Notes under the pieces: model-generated
The model's input: the letters and a program-made list of their open reading frames with translations, nothing else
The model's database searches: none
Told to the model about the DNA's origin: nothing
Shown here: positions 10,390 through 21,569 of the stretch, in pieces
How the letters are laid out: every line of letters begins with the position of its first letter
How positions within the stretch are numbered: the first letter of the stretch is position 1
NCBI GenBank assembly: GCA_015501055.1
Contig: JADNYV010000032.1
Location: 239,338-303,337, forward strand
Direction of reading: 5' to 3'
DNA from: Mucidula mucida
Taxonomy: Eukaryota; Basidiomycota; Agaricomycetes; Agaricales; Physalacriaceae
Length of the DNA: 64,000 nt
Program-made: the position numbers and the translations under genes

Positions 10390-12367
10390 TCATGACGAGG
10401 AGAAAGTTCTTGAAGTCAAATAAACACTCAACAGCAGGGATAGTGACGACCACAGCGATATCGAGGTACTTGGTAAGGAAACGCTGCCATCGGTGTCGCT
10501 GTTACCGCCATCCGTGGAGTTATCCGACGCGGCACTGCCGATATCTTCATTGTTGATAAAACGCGCAAAAACTCTCTGCGCTGTTTTAGGTTGATAAGCT
10601 GGCATGGTGTGTCCGGCTTCAAAGACGCGACTGTGGAAGGTCAGACAATGCGAAAATTGTTGACGTCCAGACTTACACAAACTTCACGCCGCCATCGGGA
10701 ACGACCTTGTACGTCCCCACCACATCGCCATCCAAAGTAAGATTCGTGAAATCCATATTCGCAAAAGTCTCATTTCCCCACCACGGCATCTGCGCGACAC
10801 AGTCATGAACGCCTATCCAATTTGCTCTGTCAAAAGGGTGCTTAGTACAAACAGAAACACGAAGTTTTATGAGATTCGCCCGTACTTCATGTCACTATCC
10901 CCGGCCCAAATCAATATATCCACCTCCTTATCATCCGCGAGCTGCGCCAGGTTCGGGAGGAACGAACGTCCCGTCTCGCCCTCGCCCGAGAAGCGAAACT
11001 TTATGCTCGAGTCGCACTGATCGAAAGACTGGCCTTTCGCTCCAATGGCCTTCTTGATCCCAGCGCTCCGGATAAACGAGGCATAATACGTCGGAGGGAA
11101 CGTGTCACTGTAATCATCACCGTTCTCCTCTTCGGCATCACCAGCGGATGAGTCTAGGCGGCGAAGGTCATCCGGGTTTCGATTACCGAACGTGGGCACC
11201 GAGATCTTGTGCGTGCAGAGCATGATGGCGTTTTGGCATGTGGAGTCCTTGCCGTCGTCGTAGCAATCGCGGAGTGCGGGCTCGCATTCTTTGTTGAACA
11301 CGCTTTGCAAGTCATCAAGGAGCGTTGTATTGGAGATAAGAGCACCGTATCCGGGTGCATTACGCGCAAACGCGATAGATGAGTTCATTTGAATGAGGGG
11401 ATCATGTTTCCCACTGGAAGCAGCTTGTGAATCAATGGCGCGTTATCTTCGCGGGAATGGGACGTACTTGTTGATGAGCAGCTTAGAAACAACAATCTTT
11501 TCTCCGTCAACGTCGCCGCTATCAATCTTGTCATTCTGCGAATGGAAGTACTGTGTGAACACCGGTCCAAAGCGAGCACCGTAAGATTCGGTCGCCAAGA
11601 TAAATCTGACGCAATCAGCCAATGTCGGAGAAAACGATGAAGCAAACATACTCGCTGTCCGTGTACTTGCTGAAGGTATCGTTCGCAAACCAAACTTGCA
11701 GACCATTCCAGAGGTACTGGGCTGCCTGATCCGTGTTGTTAATCTTCCGCCCCGTGGAAAAACCAGCACCAAATGGTTGGTCGATGTAAAGCACTGCATC
11801 GTTGATTAGTTACCAACGGAAGATTAGCCGTGATGCTCACTATTAGTGTAATTATTCCAGCTGTACGGGTTATACGTGGTCGTCTTCTCATCCGCATTGA
11901 CTGTGCATGGTCCATGCTCTGCGCCTGTTAGGCGCGTTCAAAAAGAGTTGACCGGGATGCCCACCTTGGAACAGGCCTATCATGGATGAGCAGCCAGGCC
12001 CGCCGTTGAGCCAGATAGTCAGGGGTTTATCGTCGGGATCGCTGCGCGCCTCAAAGAACCAGAACCAGAATGCATCGTCACTTTTGTCGTCAAGATTAAT
12101 ATATCCAGAGTAAGTCGCGACACCGGGCGTCGTTTCACAGATGCCAGAGTCTTTTGTGTATACAACAGACTGGGCGAGGGTGGACTGCAAAAGAAGGGGA
12201 AGTAAAAGAAAGAACAGAGCAATAGCGCCCATGAAGGTCGGAGTGAAGAATAGGCAGCGCCGTGCATGCTTAGACCGTTTCGAGATCGGTGATGCGAACG
12301 AATATTCGGATTTCGGGATTTGCCGAACAGCGTTTGGACTATCTTCTTCCGGTGCCAAGGAGATCAT
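10390..12367 (-). CDS. Serine carboxypeptidase (peptidase S10)
   Basis: Predicted exons (minus strand): 12367-11965, 11924-11841, 11793-11652, 11605-11468, 11413-10886, 10826-10677, 10630-10390, in frame for 561 residues. The family landmarks are [14 protein letters not shown], then [10 protein letters not shown] carrying the catalytic Ser, WAGDSDM with the Asp, and [12 protein letters not shown] with the His. It hydrolyses C-terminal residues from peptides in the secretory pathway, vacuole or at the surface. The hydrophobic segment [20 protein letters not shown] is a signal anchor, or a signal peptide if translation begins at the internal ATG at 12232. A Ser-rich tail ending in a hydrophobic stretch would fit a GPI-anchor signal. 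The first intron is only 40 nt. A TATATA element lies near 12464. Confidence 0.88.
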
Positions 12368-13668
12368 GATGTCAGTCACGGCTGTTGAAGCGAGCTGAGG
12401 TGAGGAGCCGCGGTGGCAACGATGACTTGGACTGCAAGGGGGCAGAGCGTAGCATGGAGCGATTATATATCGAGGCAGCTCTCGTGCACCGGTGCTGATT
12501 ACAACCGACTTCGCAGCTCGGATACCGTGAATGCCGCAGCAAACATCTCACAAGATAGACGCGAAGGCCGCCATGTTTCCACGCACCCAGGTAAACGAAC
12601 GCACAGCATATCTACCCATTATAGCATATGAAAACATGAAGCGGGAAATAGATCGCAAATACGACCTACGACCGCCCAAGCAACATTCCGGATAGTCGCA
12701 ACAGGTTGGGACATGCATGTCGTACAGTGCCCGGACCAATGAGCAGTTAAGAACAGGTTAAGACTCGTGATAACATCAAAGTAACATCTACCAAGCCAGT
12801 ACCAAGCCTAGACCAGAGGTAGTTAACTGACTTGTCCAGGACTGTCAAGCTGCCACTCCCAGATTTGACTTTGCTTGCCTATTGACTCGCCTTCTCTTAT
12901 CGCTAGCATTTTTAGCACTCCCGAGCGACAGACCAACAACAGGGTATTGGTTACAAAGCCAAGGCTGTACCACATTGTGACGTTTCTTGGGCTTCAATGC
13001 CCGCTGCATTAGACTGCCGCTGAGAAGAATCGCTGGTATCGTGGAAAGCCCGAATGCGTCGGCAACTGTGCAAACCAATCCTCGTTTTCCGAGCCCCAGT
13101 CCCCGTAATCTGCACAACCGCCGTCACCCATCTTCTCCTTTATATCATCGTTCAACAGGATGAAGAAGAATAGAGGAGTGCGAACCAACTATTACATAGA
13201 CTTCAATTCACGAGCTTGTACAAGACAGAGAGGAGCACTCCAACCTATTAGCTGATTTTGACAGCACGCCGGAGAAGGCCGCGCTTCGCAAGTCATGACG
13301 CGTTCGGAAGGGAGAGAGAGCAGTCGGTAGGCTGGTTTGGGTCACAGGTCGGGGCTCAGGGAACGTGCGGAAGTTTTTGCGCCACACAAGGTTGCAGAGG
13401 GAAAACACCTCGCCAAGGCATGCTAACAAATTAATTAGCAGGTTTAATGTGAGCTTGGGTCCAAACAATTTGACACGTTGAGTAGAGGGAGTTGCAGGGT
13501 AAGGAGCAAACTTCACCATTGGTGATGTGCGTCCAGTTATGAGGCAGCTGGTAGTTCAAAGCGTTTGATAGCAAGGAGTCCGCATGATAAATATTAGAGA
13601 GAAAAACATAAAGATAAACCACTACGTGTAGGATTGCAGATCAACCGCAAATTCCGCGACCAGAAGAA
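12368..13668. other. Intergenic, no gene recognised
   Basis: About 1.3 kb covering the upstream side of the carboxypeptidase and the 3' side of the Vti1 gene. Short open frames on the minus strand (for example 40 codons at 13009-13131) have no recognisable features. Confidence 0.55.
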
Positions 13669-14564
13669 TTAGTGTCGGACGAGCTTGAAGTAGAGTATGA
13701 GAATCACAACAATAATAAGAACAGCAACGAGAGCTCCGAGAATGAATCGCTGCTTGTACATCCTGTCATTAACGTGAGCTACGCCAGGCCTGCTACTTCG
13801 TGCACACTTACTGGTGTATCATGCCTTTAATCGTCCCCGACGCACGGCCTATTGATATGTCGGCGGTATGAAGCTGGCCGCATTATCAGTATGTATACTT
13901 ATGAGTGCAGTGCAAAATAAAGCAGTACCGTATCGCGTGCGTTTTCAATTTGTTCTCGCTGCTGCCTTAGATTGCGCATAATGTCCGCGCCCTGGGACTC
14001 AGTCTCCAGAGCTATCCTGCGCGAATCCTCCAGCCTTCGATTTCCATCGGACAAGATTTCTGTACCCGCCAGTAGTCGTGTCCGGTCATTCTGCTCCCCG
14101 TACGGGTCGTCGGACGTCGGGCCCGCTCTAAAGCGGTTCTTGCCGCCGAGCAAGTCCGTCCGCGATGACTGCGAGTGCAGGTCCTTTGACAGCTTTTTGA
14201 ACCGGTTCAAGTCCGTCTTGGCCTGCTTCAGACGCGCAGAGTACTGAGGGCGTATGGATAGGGGAATTCCTTGTATTTCAACTTCGAGTTGGGAAATCTG
14301 GGGTTATTCAGGCGAGCCGTTGCCACGTCAACAAAGTACGTAGACGTACAATATCGTCTGCCTCGTCCAGTTCGACTTCTACTCGTCGAAGGGTCGCTTT
14401 TCGCTGTTCTATTCCCGCTGTTAGGTCCCTTTGCGCGACTAAATAATGGTAGGGGTACCTCCGGACTGGTCTTTGGCTTCGACCTCGAGCTTGGTCCGAA
14501 TAGACTTGATTGTGTGGTCATAGTCCTGACAGTACGATTCGAATAGGCCAGCGGGGGTGTCCAT
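13669..14564 (-). CDS. VTI1: Vti1-type vesicle v-SNARE (Qb)
   Basis: Predicted exons (minus strand): 14564-14459, 14417-14350, 14297-13929, 13873-13812, 13762-13669, in frame for 232 residues. The N-terminal helical region starts MDTPAGLFESYCQDY. The SNARE motif contains LLAGTEILSDGNRRLEDSRRIALETE and LRQQREQIENARDT. A C-terminal membrane anchor (GALVAVLIIVVILILYF) is followed by KLVRH. Vti1 takes part in Golgi-to-endosome/vacuole fusion and retrograde Golgi traffic. Length and layout match the family. The last exons encode the anchor and are easily missed because the frame stops in intron 3. Confidence 0.92.
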
Positions 14565-14972
14565 CGTCGTCGTCGTTACTGTTCAGCAGCAACCTGGCTC
14601 CGCGGCATCATGCCGCGGGAACAATGGCCGGCATGCCTTGTTTGCTCAATGATGTCGATGCCAAACAACGCGACCTTGACCCTTGAAAGTGGCAACATCA
14701 ATTTCGGAAATATCCTGGCGCCTACTGCTTCCTTTGTCCAATCCGCATTTGGCCGCTCCAGCGGCATACTCGGAGCATACAATGCTGACTTTTATTACAG
14801 GAAGACCTTCATTGCAGCACGTCCAGCTCCTGCTACCCTGACCGGACGATGTCCGGCAGCACCTATACGTATCTGTTTTGTGTAACCGAAACATCCACAA
14901 ACACCTACATAATCATAAATGGAACTAGACTCCCCTTCCCCACAGTGTCAGTAGTCCCGCCTTCCATGTAAG

Positions 14973-16454
14973 ATGGCTCTCGCCCATCCCCCGCCATGGT
15001 CCCCAATCTTGGATGACGCGCTCTTCGAACACAGCGCGCGCGCCATGGGAAAGGTGGTGCTCATCACGGGCGCTGCTAATGCTATTGGGCGGGAGACGGC
15101 GATTCGGTTTGCGTTCTATGGGTGGGCGGCTTCTTGTTAATTTTGACTGACGTACTGACTACTGTATCAAAGTGCCAAGCTGGTTATTGGCGACCAAGAC
15201 GCGTTCGCGGCGTCGGAACTAGTGAGGGAGATCCGGCTGGTCGTGGGCGGGTACATGGCTCGGATACAATTCATTCTTTCTGCCAACTAACTAGCCTGGC
15301 AGGACCGCCGTTTGGGCTCGATGCGACGTGACTATCTGGAATGACGTCCTGGGGCTCTTCGAGCTGGCCGTCCGGGAGTACGGCGTCGTTGACATTGTGG
15401 TAAGATTCTCGGACCCCGCCTTCTTACGACGGATTGATTTCCCTAGGTCGCCAACGCCAATGTCACTGAAGTGGGTCGATTTACTAATATTCGCCTGGAT
15501 GCACACGCTCGACCGCTCCCGCCTCAGCTAACCACAGTAGACATTAATCTTGTAGGGGCGCTGTACAGTAAGTATCCCATTGTGACGATATCTGCCTCGT
15601 ACCTAACCATCCACTAGCAACACATCTAGCTCAACATTACCTCTCTATTTCTCGGAGCATGATCGATCTTAAGGCCCTCGTACTTCTCGGATCTGTCGGT
15701 AATACTAGTTCCCCACTCTCCGTAATTGGTTCCTGCTTCTCAGACACGCCTTGTTTCACAGCATCCTGGCAAGCCTTGCCCCGCGCTTGCTTATACACCG
15801 CGACAAAACACGCCGTCTTGGGTCTCATGGTAAGTCATTAAACTATAACCCCAATTTTCGTCTCGTGTCTTGATGGTGTACTGTACTTACAGCGCTCCAT
15901 ATACCCCGTGTTCTCTGATCTTAATATCCGTATTGCTGTTCTCCATCCATTCTTTGCTGGTGTGTCGCGCTCATTTCACTCGCGCCACATTCCGACTTAT
16001 CATGTTTTATGACGTAGAAACCGACCTTCTTTATCCGCATATAGAGCCATTACCGTTTGAGCTTCCTCTTAGCCCGATTACACGCGTCGCTGGAGCGATA
16101 TTCTATACCGCCACAAATCCCGACTCGGAAACAAGCGGGGCTTCCTGGATTGTGTTGGATGATGGACCACTCTATGCTGTACCAAAGGAGGAGCTCAGGG
16201 TGGGCTTATATGACAAGTTGTACCAACTCATGAGTCCATCTCGGAATCACCCGAGGTACGTATATGTTCACACTTTCAGACATCCTGAACGACACTTCTA
16301 CAGCGAGACCAACCTTAAATCACGCTGGCGTCTTTCCACCTTTTTACGACCTTCGTTACCGTACTTACGCCCCGCCTTAATTTCCTTAGGCCTAGCTTTT
16401 GTAGTGTGGCGCAAATTCCGCAGCCTAATCACACTCAGGCTTTCTGGTGGGTGA
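14973..16454 (+). CDS. Short-chain dehydrogenase/reductase with C-terminal membrane segment
   Basis: Predicted exons begin 14973-15121, 15173-15250 and 15303 onward. Further junctions are supported by frame, including one that joins FFA to ETDLLYPH near 15958-16016. Key motifs: cofactor loop TGAANAIG, ARCDVT, VANANV in place of the usual NNAG, and the catalytic YTATK. The C-terminal part VAGAIFYTATNPDSETSG and DDGPLYAVPKEEL is typical of fungal NAD(P)-dependent SDRs of this group. A hydrophobic stretch near the C-terminus (LISLGLAFVVW) suggests membrane attachment. Both the last Gly of the cofactor loop core and the NNAG are atypical, so activity should not be assumed. It converges on Ada2 with a 152-bp gap. 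Confidence 0.82.
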
Positions 16455-16606
16455 TCAGCGGAGCCCGAAAACAAATACATGCAATACAAATAAGATACAG
16501 ATGATGCGCGTGCAGATGGATGGAATACAGTGTGAGGTACGGATCGTAGATGGGAGCGTATAAGTATGTGAGGCATGCGGGTATCAGTAACATCAACGTT
16601 CGGTCG

Positions 16607-19008
16607 TTATGGATTCTGACTTGGGATGTTAGGCAACACGGGCCCAGGAAGCGAGGGAAGCGATAAGAGTGATGGGCCAGGAAGCGGCGGCGCGGCCATC
16701 GCGATCGAAGGTGTGCGAGAAATTTGGTTGGAATCCTTGACAGGCGATCCGTTCACACTTGCGCCACTGTATGATAATAAGCATCGGATTTACTTCGAGG
16801 TATAGACTAACTGACCTGGGATTCTGAGAAAGTGTAGGCTCTAGGTTGATCTTAAGGAACCCCGCTTGAACGAGGAAATCCCATATACGCGACGTCTTGT
16901 TCACGTCGATTTTGACGAGATCGCGCGCTTCGCGTCGTCGAAGCTTCCCTCCGCGCCGTGCATACTCGCGCACGAGCGTCTCCTTGATAGCGAGATACGG
17001 CTTCGGCAGGATGCGCAGCGATGAGCACAGCCCTTGCTCTCCGGGTGAGAGAAGGTGTAACGAAGGGCTGTTCGCAATATTCAGCGGTGCAGCTACCAAA
17101 ACGTCAGTAAGCGCGTTGTAGGAATTGCGTCAATGGTACGTACGTGGTTTCCGCGCAGTTAGGGTCGATGTCCCAGGCCGAGGTGTGCCTTCACGCTCAT
17201 GTCCATCGGAGTCAATATGACTGCCACGACGAGAATGATCAGGTCCTGACGACTGACGTCCGCCCGCCCTGTTCTTCTCTACAGCGTAATCGCGGTGATT
17301 GGCTTTCGCAGTCGCCTGTACGTATAACAGTCAATGGCTGCACCATTGACAGATGGAAGTTGACGTACCCGTTTCTGCACATCGGTCTTGTACTTTTCAA
17401 TGTCACCTGCAGCTTGCAGACCGAGACGCCGGTAGCTCTGGAGTTCTGCAATGCGGTGGCGGAGAAGTGCTTCGTCTGATGATGGTGCACGTCAGATATA
17501 CTGCGACGTCATGGAGGGTGTGATTCGTACATAAAATATCGTTCGAAAAGTCCTCATAATCTTTCGCAGTTTGCAGCTGAGCGAACGGTCGTAGTCGATG
17601 TAGAATATCTCGCTCCTCTCGGGTCCGCTTCTTGTCCGCAGCTTGCATCTAATGCACGAGTCAGTGATTGTACTTGACAGGAGCAAGATGCCTACCTTTT
17701 TATGCTCGAGCAGCCCTCGGTCAAGAATGACTGCTTTTCCATCTAAACGTTTCTTGACGCGCTGCGCATACATTTCCATTAGGGTAAGTTTAAAGGCGAG
17801 GGACTCTTTCGTCTCTATTGGTGGCGGTTGAGTGACTTCCTCGACCTCTTCTTCGTCGCCTGAAGCAATTCCATTGGCACCATCACGGTCCTCCGACTTG
17901 GGACGCACGCTTTCGCGCGCGGCGACGCTGCCGCTTTCTGATGGTGGACGAGTTGGATGATATCCGTTGACAAGACCGTTAACGATTCCCTGCATGGGGG
18001 CAGGTCCCTTGCCTGGTATCCGCCCATTGATATCGTAGGACAACGGAGGTGGCGGTAACGGTTGAGGGTTTCTTCGTTCCTCCTCCCACCGTTGCCGTGC
18101 CTTGACGTCCAGGTCATTCTCGTCCTCAATTATCTCGTCACCGCCCCATTCGAGACATACACCGAATTCCAAGTCCTTGACGAGATCTTCCGCTTCGTTG
18201 TCGATCTCGTGTTCAAACTCCAAGCGTCCAGGAAAATATCCCTGTATTTCGTGGATGCCGGGAAGAGATACTGGAGTCGGTTTAATGGGAGGAGGGGGAG
18301 CTTCGTCCATCTCTTTTATCCTGCGGCGCTTTCGTTCCTGGAACTCTGTCTGATCGACAGTGAATTCACGATCCATAGGCTGCAGTATTATTGAGTATGA
18401 TGAAGATAACTGAAGAGTTAGAACGCTTACGGGTATCGGCCAATTCTGTGATTTTATGTAAACTTGGTTGTAGTGTTTTTCGACTTCCTCTTTAGTCCGC
18501 GTGCCGATATGCTCTGCAATCTTCTTCCAGTTCCCGAAACCCTGCGAGGCGATTCCTTTCAACAACAACAATTCCCTTTACTCAAATTGAGTCTGCTTCA
18601 ATCATTATCTATGAAGAAAGGCTCACTCGTCCGCGCCCCAATCTTCAGTGAATATCGGATACGAATTCATTTCCTTAACGAGCCAGTCAGCACTGCGTTT
18701 TTGGACTTCGCTTCTGCCACTCACAATCACTCGATATGGATGCCCTCTCTTGTGCTTTGCAAACTCCTTACCCGCGCAAAAACATCTCGGACAAATGTCG
18801 ACGCCATCGCCTGGCTCGCACACTGGGTCCGCACATTTAATACGGACACTGTGTGTCAAATCGCATTCGCACGCATCGCAAGAATACTGGTCGCCGGGTT
18901 CATTTACTACAGCATATATTCAGTATCGCCACGCAGGCCCAACAATGGCGCGAGATACACACTTATTATATCATCTGCGTGGGCGGGTTTTCTCTGGGTT
19001 ATGGTCAT
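16607..19008 (-). CDS. ADA2: Transcriptional adaptor Ada2 (SAGA complex)
   Basis: The first exon (19008-18963) encodes MTITQRK and joins after a 56-nt intron to the ZZ zinc finger (CDACECDLTHSVRIKC, CPRCFCAGKEF, HKRGHPY). Then follow SYPIFTEDWGADE, a SANT domain (GFGNWKKIAEHIGTRTKEEV), the Ada2 middle region (FPGRLEFEHEIDNEAEDLVKDLEF), and a coiled segment (REERDILHRLRPF). The C-terminal SWIRM domain runs LSPGEQGLCSSLRILPKPYL to SRIWDFLVQAGFLK. The final exon is Pro-rich and stops at 16607-16609. Roughly 600 residues, as expected. Ada2 bridges Gcn5 to the rest of SAGA and binds DNA or histone through SWIRM. Confidence 0.93.
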
Positions 19009-20256
19009 TATTGCGGCGCTGTGTACAACGCTGAGAACGGCCCTATAGACTGATGCAAGTCTCGTCCCAGTAGCTACCGTTTGAGCATGAGCGCAGAGGC
19101 TGTCGGCGTCGTCAGTGATAGTGAGGAGATGATTACACTTGTTTACCCATGATCATGGATAGTCGGTCCGGCCAGGGTCCGATCATTGCCTTTTTCGGTT
19201 GAATCCACTCAAGTCCACTTCATTGATTCATTCAAGCTGCTAGTATCTTCACTGGTCTTCACCTGTTCATTGTTATTCAACATCAAAGAGAGATAAAATA
19301 GGGAAAGGTTCAAGAGGGAGAGGTCATTCAGTCGCCGTTAACCCAAGAGACACTGAGCGATTGAATTACGATTCCTCGTTGACTAAACGTAGCCCAAACA
19401 TAACCTTTACGTCTCGCTCGCATTCTGTGAATCTGGAGTGAACCTCTACGCCTTTGTACGCTATGCCTTAGTAAACGCACAGTCCATTGTGGACAATGCA
19501 GATTAACTTCATTATCTACTACTTACTAGAAGATTATAAGAAACATGATTCCTAGTCGTGCCACTGATCAGTATGTTGCCATTTCACGCTCTCAGGTGCC
19601 TATAGCCAATCTCAGTGCCCGCTATAGCCCAGGAATTTTCTGTGATGCGCGTATATTCGTGACATGATCCCGAGTCACGAAGACACGATCTTCAAGTTGG
19701 CGTCGGCCGTGTCAGGGAGTACAACAAATGCTCTCTCGGAGAAGCTTCTGTCACACGCGATTGGACGCGAGTGAGCAGATCCAATCGCGTGTGACAGAAT
19801 GGGCGTCGACGAGAAAGGAAGTGATTACCCGATCAGGATGAAAGTTGCCCGATCGAGACGTAGAAATTAGGCATCCCGCCACGTCCCCAGTCGTTCATTT
19901 TGGCAGGGAAAGAAGGCAATACCGCCGTTTCTGTTGTAATGAAGAAGCAACTTGTATTTCTCTAATCAGTCTTGAATATCACTGCTCCAAATGGCATGCA
20001 TCCGATCGCCGGGCTGCGGTCCTCTTATCAGCCTGATGATCTCCTACAGCATACTTACACCCACGCAAAGATCCATGTACCTCCTCAATCACATCACCGT
20101 GCACCATCTGCGACAGACTGTTCATCATGCACTTGAGAGCCAATTTTACTGACTATCGGTAATCCGGTCACGCATTTCTGAGTAAGAGCACGCGTCCACT
20201 CTAAATCCGTAGACTATAAAGCTGTCGAGCTGCTCCCACGTCAAGAATCATTCGTC
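19009..20256. other. Intergenic region with one strong hairpin
   Basis: About 1.25 kb upstream of both Ada2 (minus) and the CoA-binding gene (plus). A perfect inverted repeat lies at 19746-19799. A TATA element (CTATAAA, 20213-20219) sits about 44 bp before the plus-strand ATG. No coding gene is recognised. Confidence 0.6.
19746..19799. repeat. Perfect 20-bp inverted repeat with 14-nt spacer
   Basis: Arms 19746-19765 and 19780-19799 are exact reverse complements (TTCTGTCACACGCGATTGGA). The spacer is CGCGAGTGAGCAGA. It is not next to a gene end, so terminator function is unlikely. It could be a small foldback element, a cruciform or a dimeric protein-binding site. Confidence 0.85.
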
Positions 20257-20833
20257 ATGTCTCAAGCAACGAAAAAGCTCTTCCTATCGTCGCCGTCGTT
20301 TGCTGTTGTTGGTGCATCGAAGGATCAGTCCAAGTTTGGCACCAAGGTGTGTCTGTCTCAGTAGCGCGTCTGTTGCAAGTTGGGATCTCAATCCGACACC
20401 CATAGGTGTTGAAATGGTATCAGGCAAGAAGCCTGGAAGTCACGCCCGTACATCCCGTAAGGCTCAGCTCAACCTCTCATCTAGTAATGGCTGAAACATT
20501 GGAACCAGAAAGAAGCCGAGCTTGAGGGAATCTCTACTGTGCAGAAGTTGAGCGAGCTTGCCACACCGTCGAAGACCTCGGTCAGCATCATAACCAACGC
20601 AAAGGTGCGTTTCATGCTGCTTTGTTGGGCGTTCGACGAACGACATTTCGTAGATCACCCTGGGTCTGCTACAAGAAGCGAAAGAACTTGACGTTCCCGC
20701 GTTGTGGCTGCAACCCGGCGCAGAAGACGCCGCGGTTATCGAGTACATCAAGGAGAACGGGCTGGAGGACCGTGTGATCTACGGAGGTCCTTGTATTTTG
20801 GTGGAGGGAGACGGTATAAGGAGCCAGCTCTAA
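20257..20833 (+). CDS. CoA-binding (Rossmann-fold) domain protein
   Basis: Predicted exons: 20257-20346, 20406-20456, 20509-20604, 20654-20833, in frame for 138 residues. The fold signature is FAVVGASKDQSKFGTKVLKWY, followed by VTPVHPKEAELEGI and SIITNAK. The C-terminal half has LWLQPGAEDAAVIEYI and IYGGPCILVEGD. It is a single-domain relative of the CoA-binding N-terminal domain of succinyl-CoA synthetase, widespread in bacteria and fungi with no firmly assigned function. Length fits the family. Confidence 0.86.
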
Positions 20834-21569
20834 AGCAAGAATGATTTGATCACCATAGATTTGATGTCCCAATTGAATGCAAAGGCTGTACGATTGATGA
20901 CGCGGTATTTACGCGTCCGGATTCCGCAATGAGTGGCGTGAAAAGCCATCACTGCAGATGTGTGCCATGTGGTTCTGTCATGGTCAGCGTGCGTCGGACC
21001 AACACAGCTATCGACGGGAATTATTCTTACAAGCGTTACTTGGATCTCATGACGTTGAAATTCCGCGAGCGAGACCTTCAAATGCCATATAGTAATACAG
21101 TGATCGTGAGGCGCTTTACTAGGTACGGTGCTGCGCTGGGTCCTCAGAGTCTTGTTGGCCGCCCAGTGTGCCACTGGTATGGAGAACCGCCCAAGTTTCC
21201 CGCACAGCATAGCCCAGAAGCTCATCATAACGTCACGTCATGACGGAACGGAGGAAACCACCGCGAAGACAGGTAAGATATGTGAGTAATACCCGGCCTC
21301 GAGAGGAAGAGGGTGCGAAAACATTAGTCGCTCAGAACAATAGGAAAACGGCCTGCTTGGTACTTGAACAGGCTAAAAGGTGGTTGGTATGAACAACAAA
21401 TATTTTGTGAACATGGTATCGGAAATAGATGGGCTGGAAAGACAACAGAACAGGTCCAGGACAGCATGCCGAATTCGGACTTGGACCCTGCATGATCGCG
21501 GTTTCCAAGAAAGGTGACCCCACTTTCATGGGCGTCCGACTCTTCAATCGCGACGTCCATCACCAACCA
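20834..21569. other. Intergenic, no gene recognised
   Basis: About 740 bp between two same-strand genes. Open frames on both strands (up to 132 codons at 20830-21228, minus) overlap each other and show no domain. Confidence 0.55.

Noticed and set aside
12845..13117. 90-codon minus-strand ORF
   Set aside because: Basic, low-information translation overlapping the 40-codon ORF; no domain.
13009..13131. 40-codon minus-strand ORF starting MGDGGCADYGDW
   Set aside because: Clean ATG and a TATAAA-like sequence nearby, but too short, no homology recognised and no splice partners.
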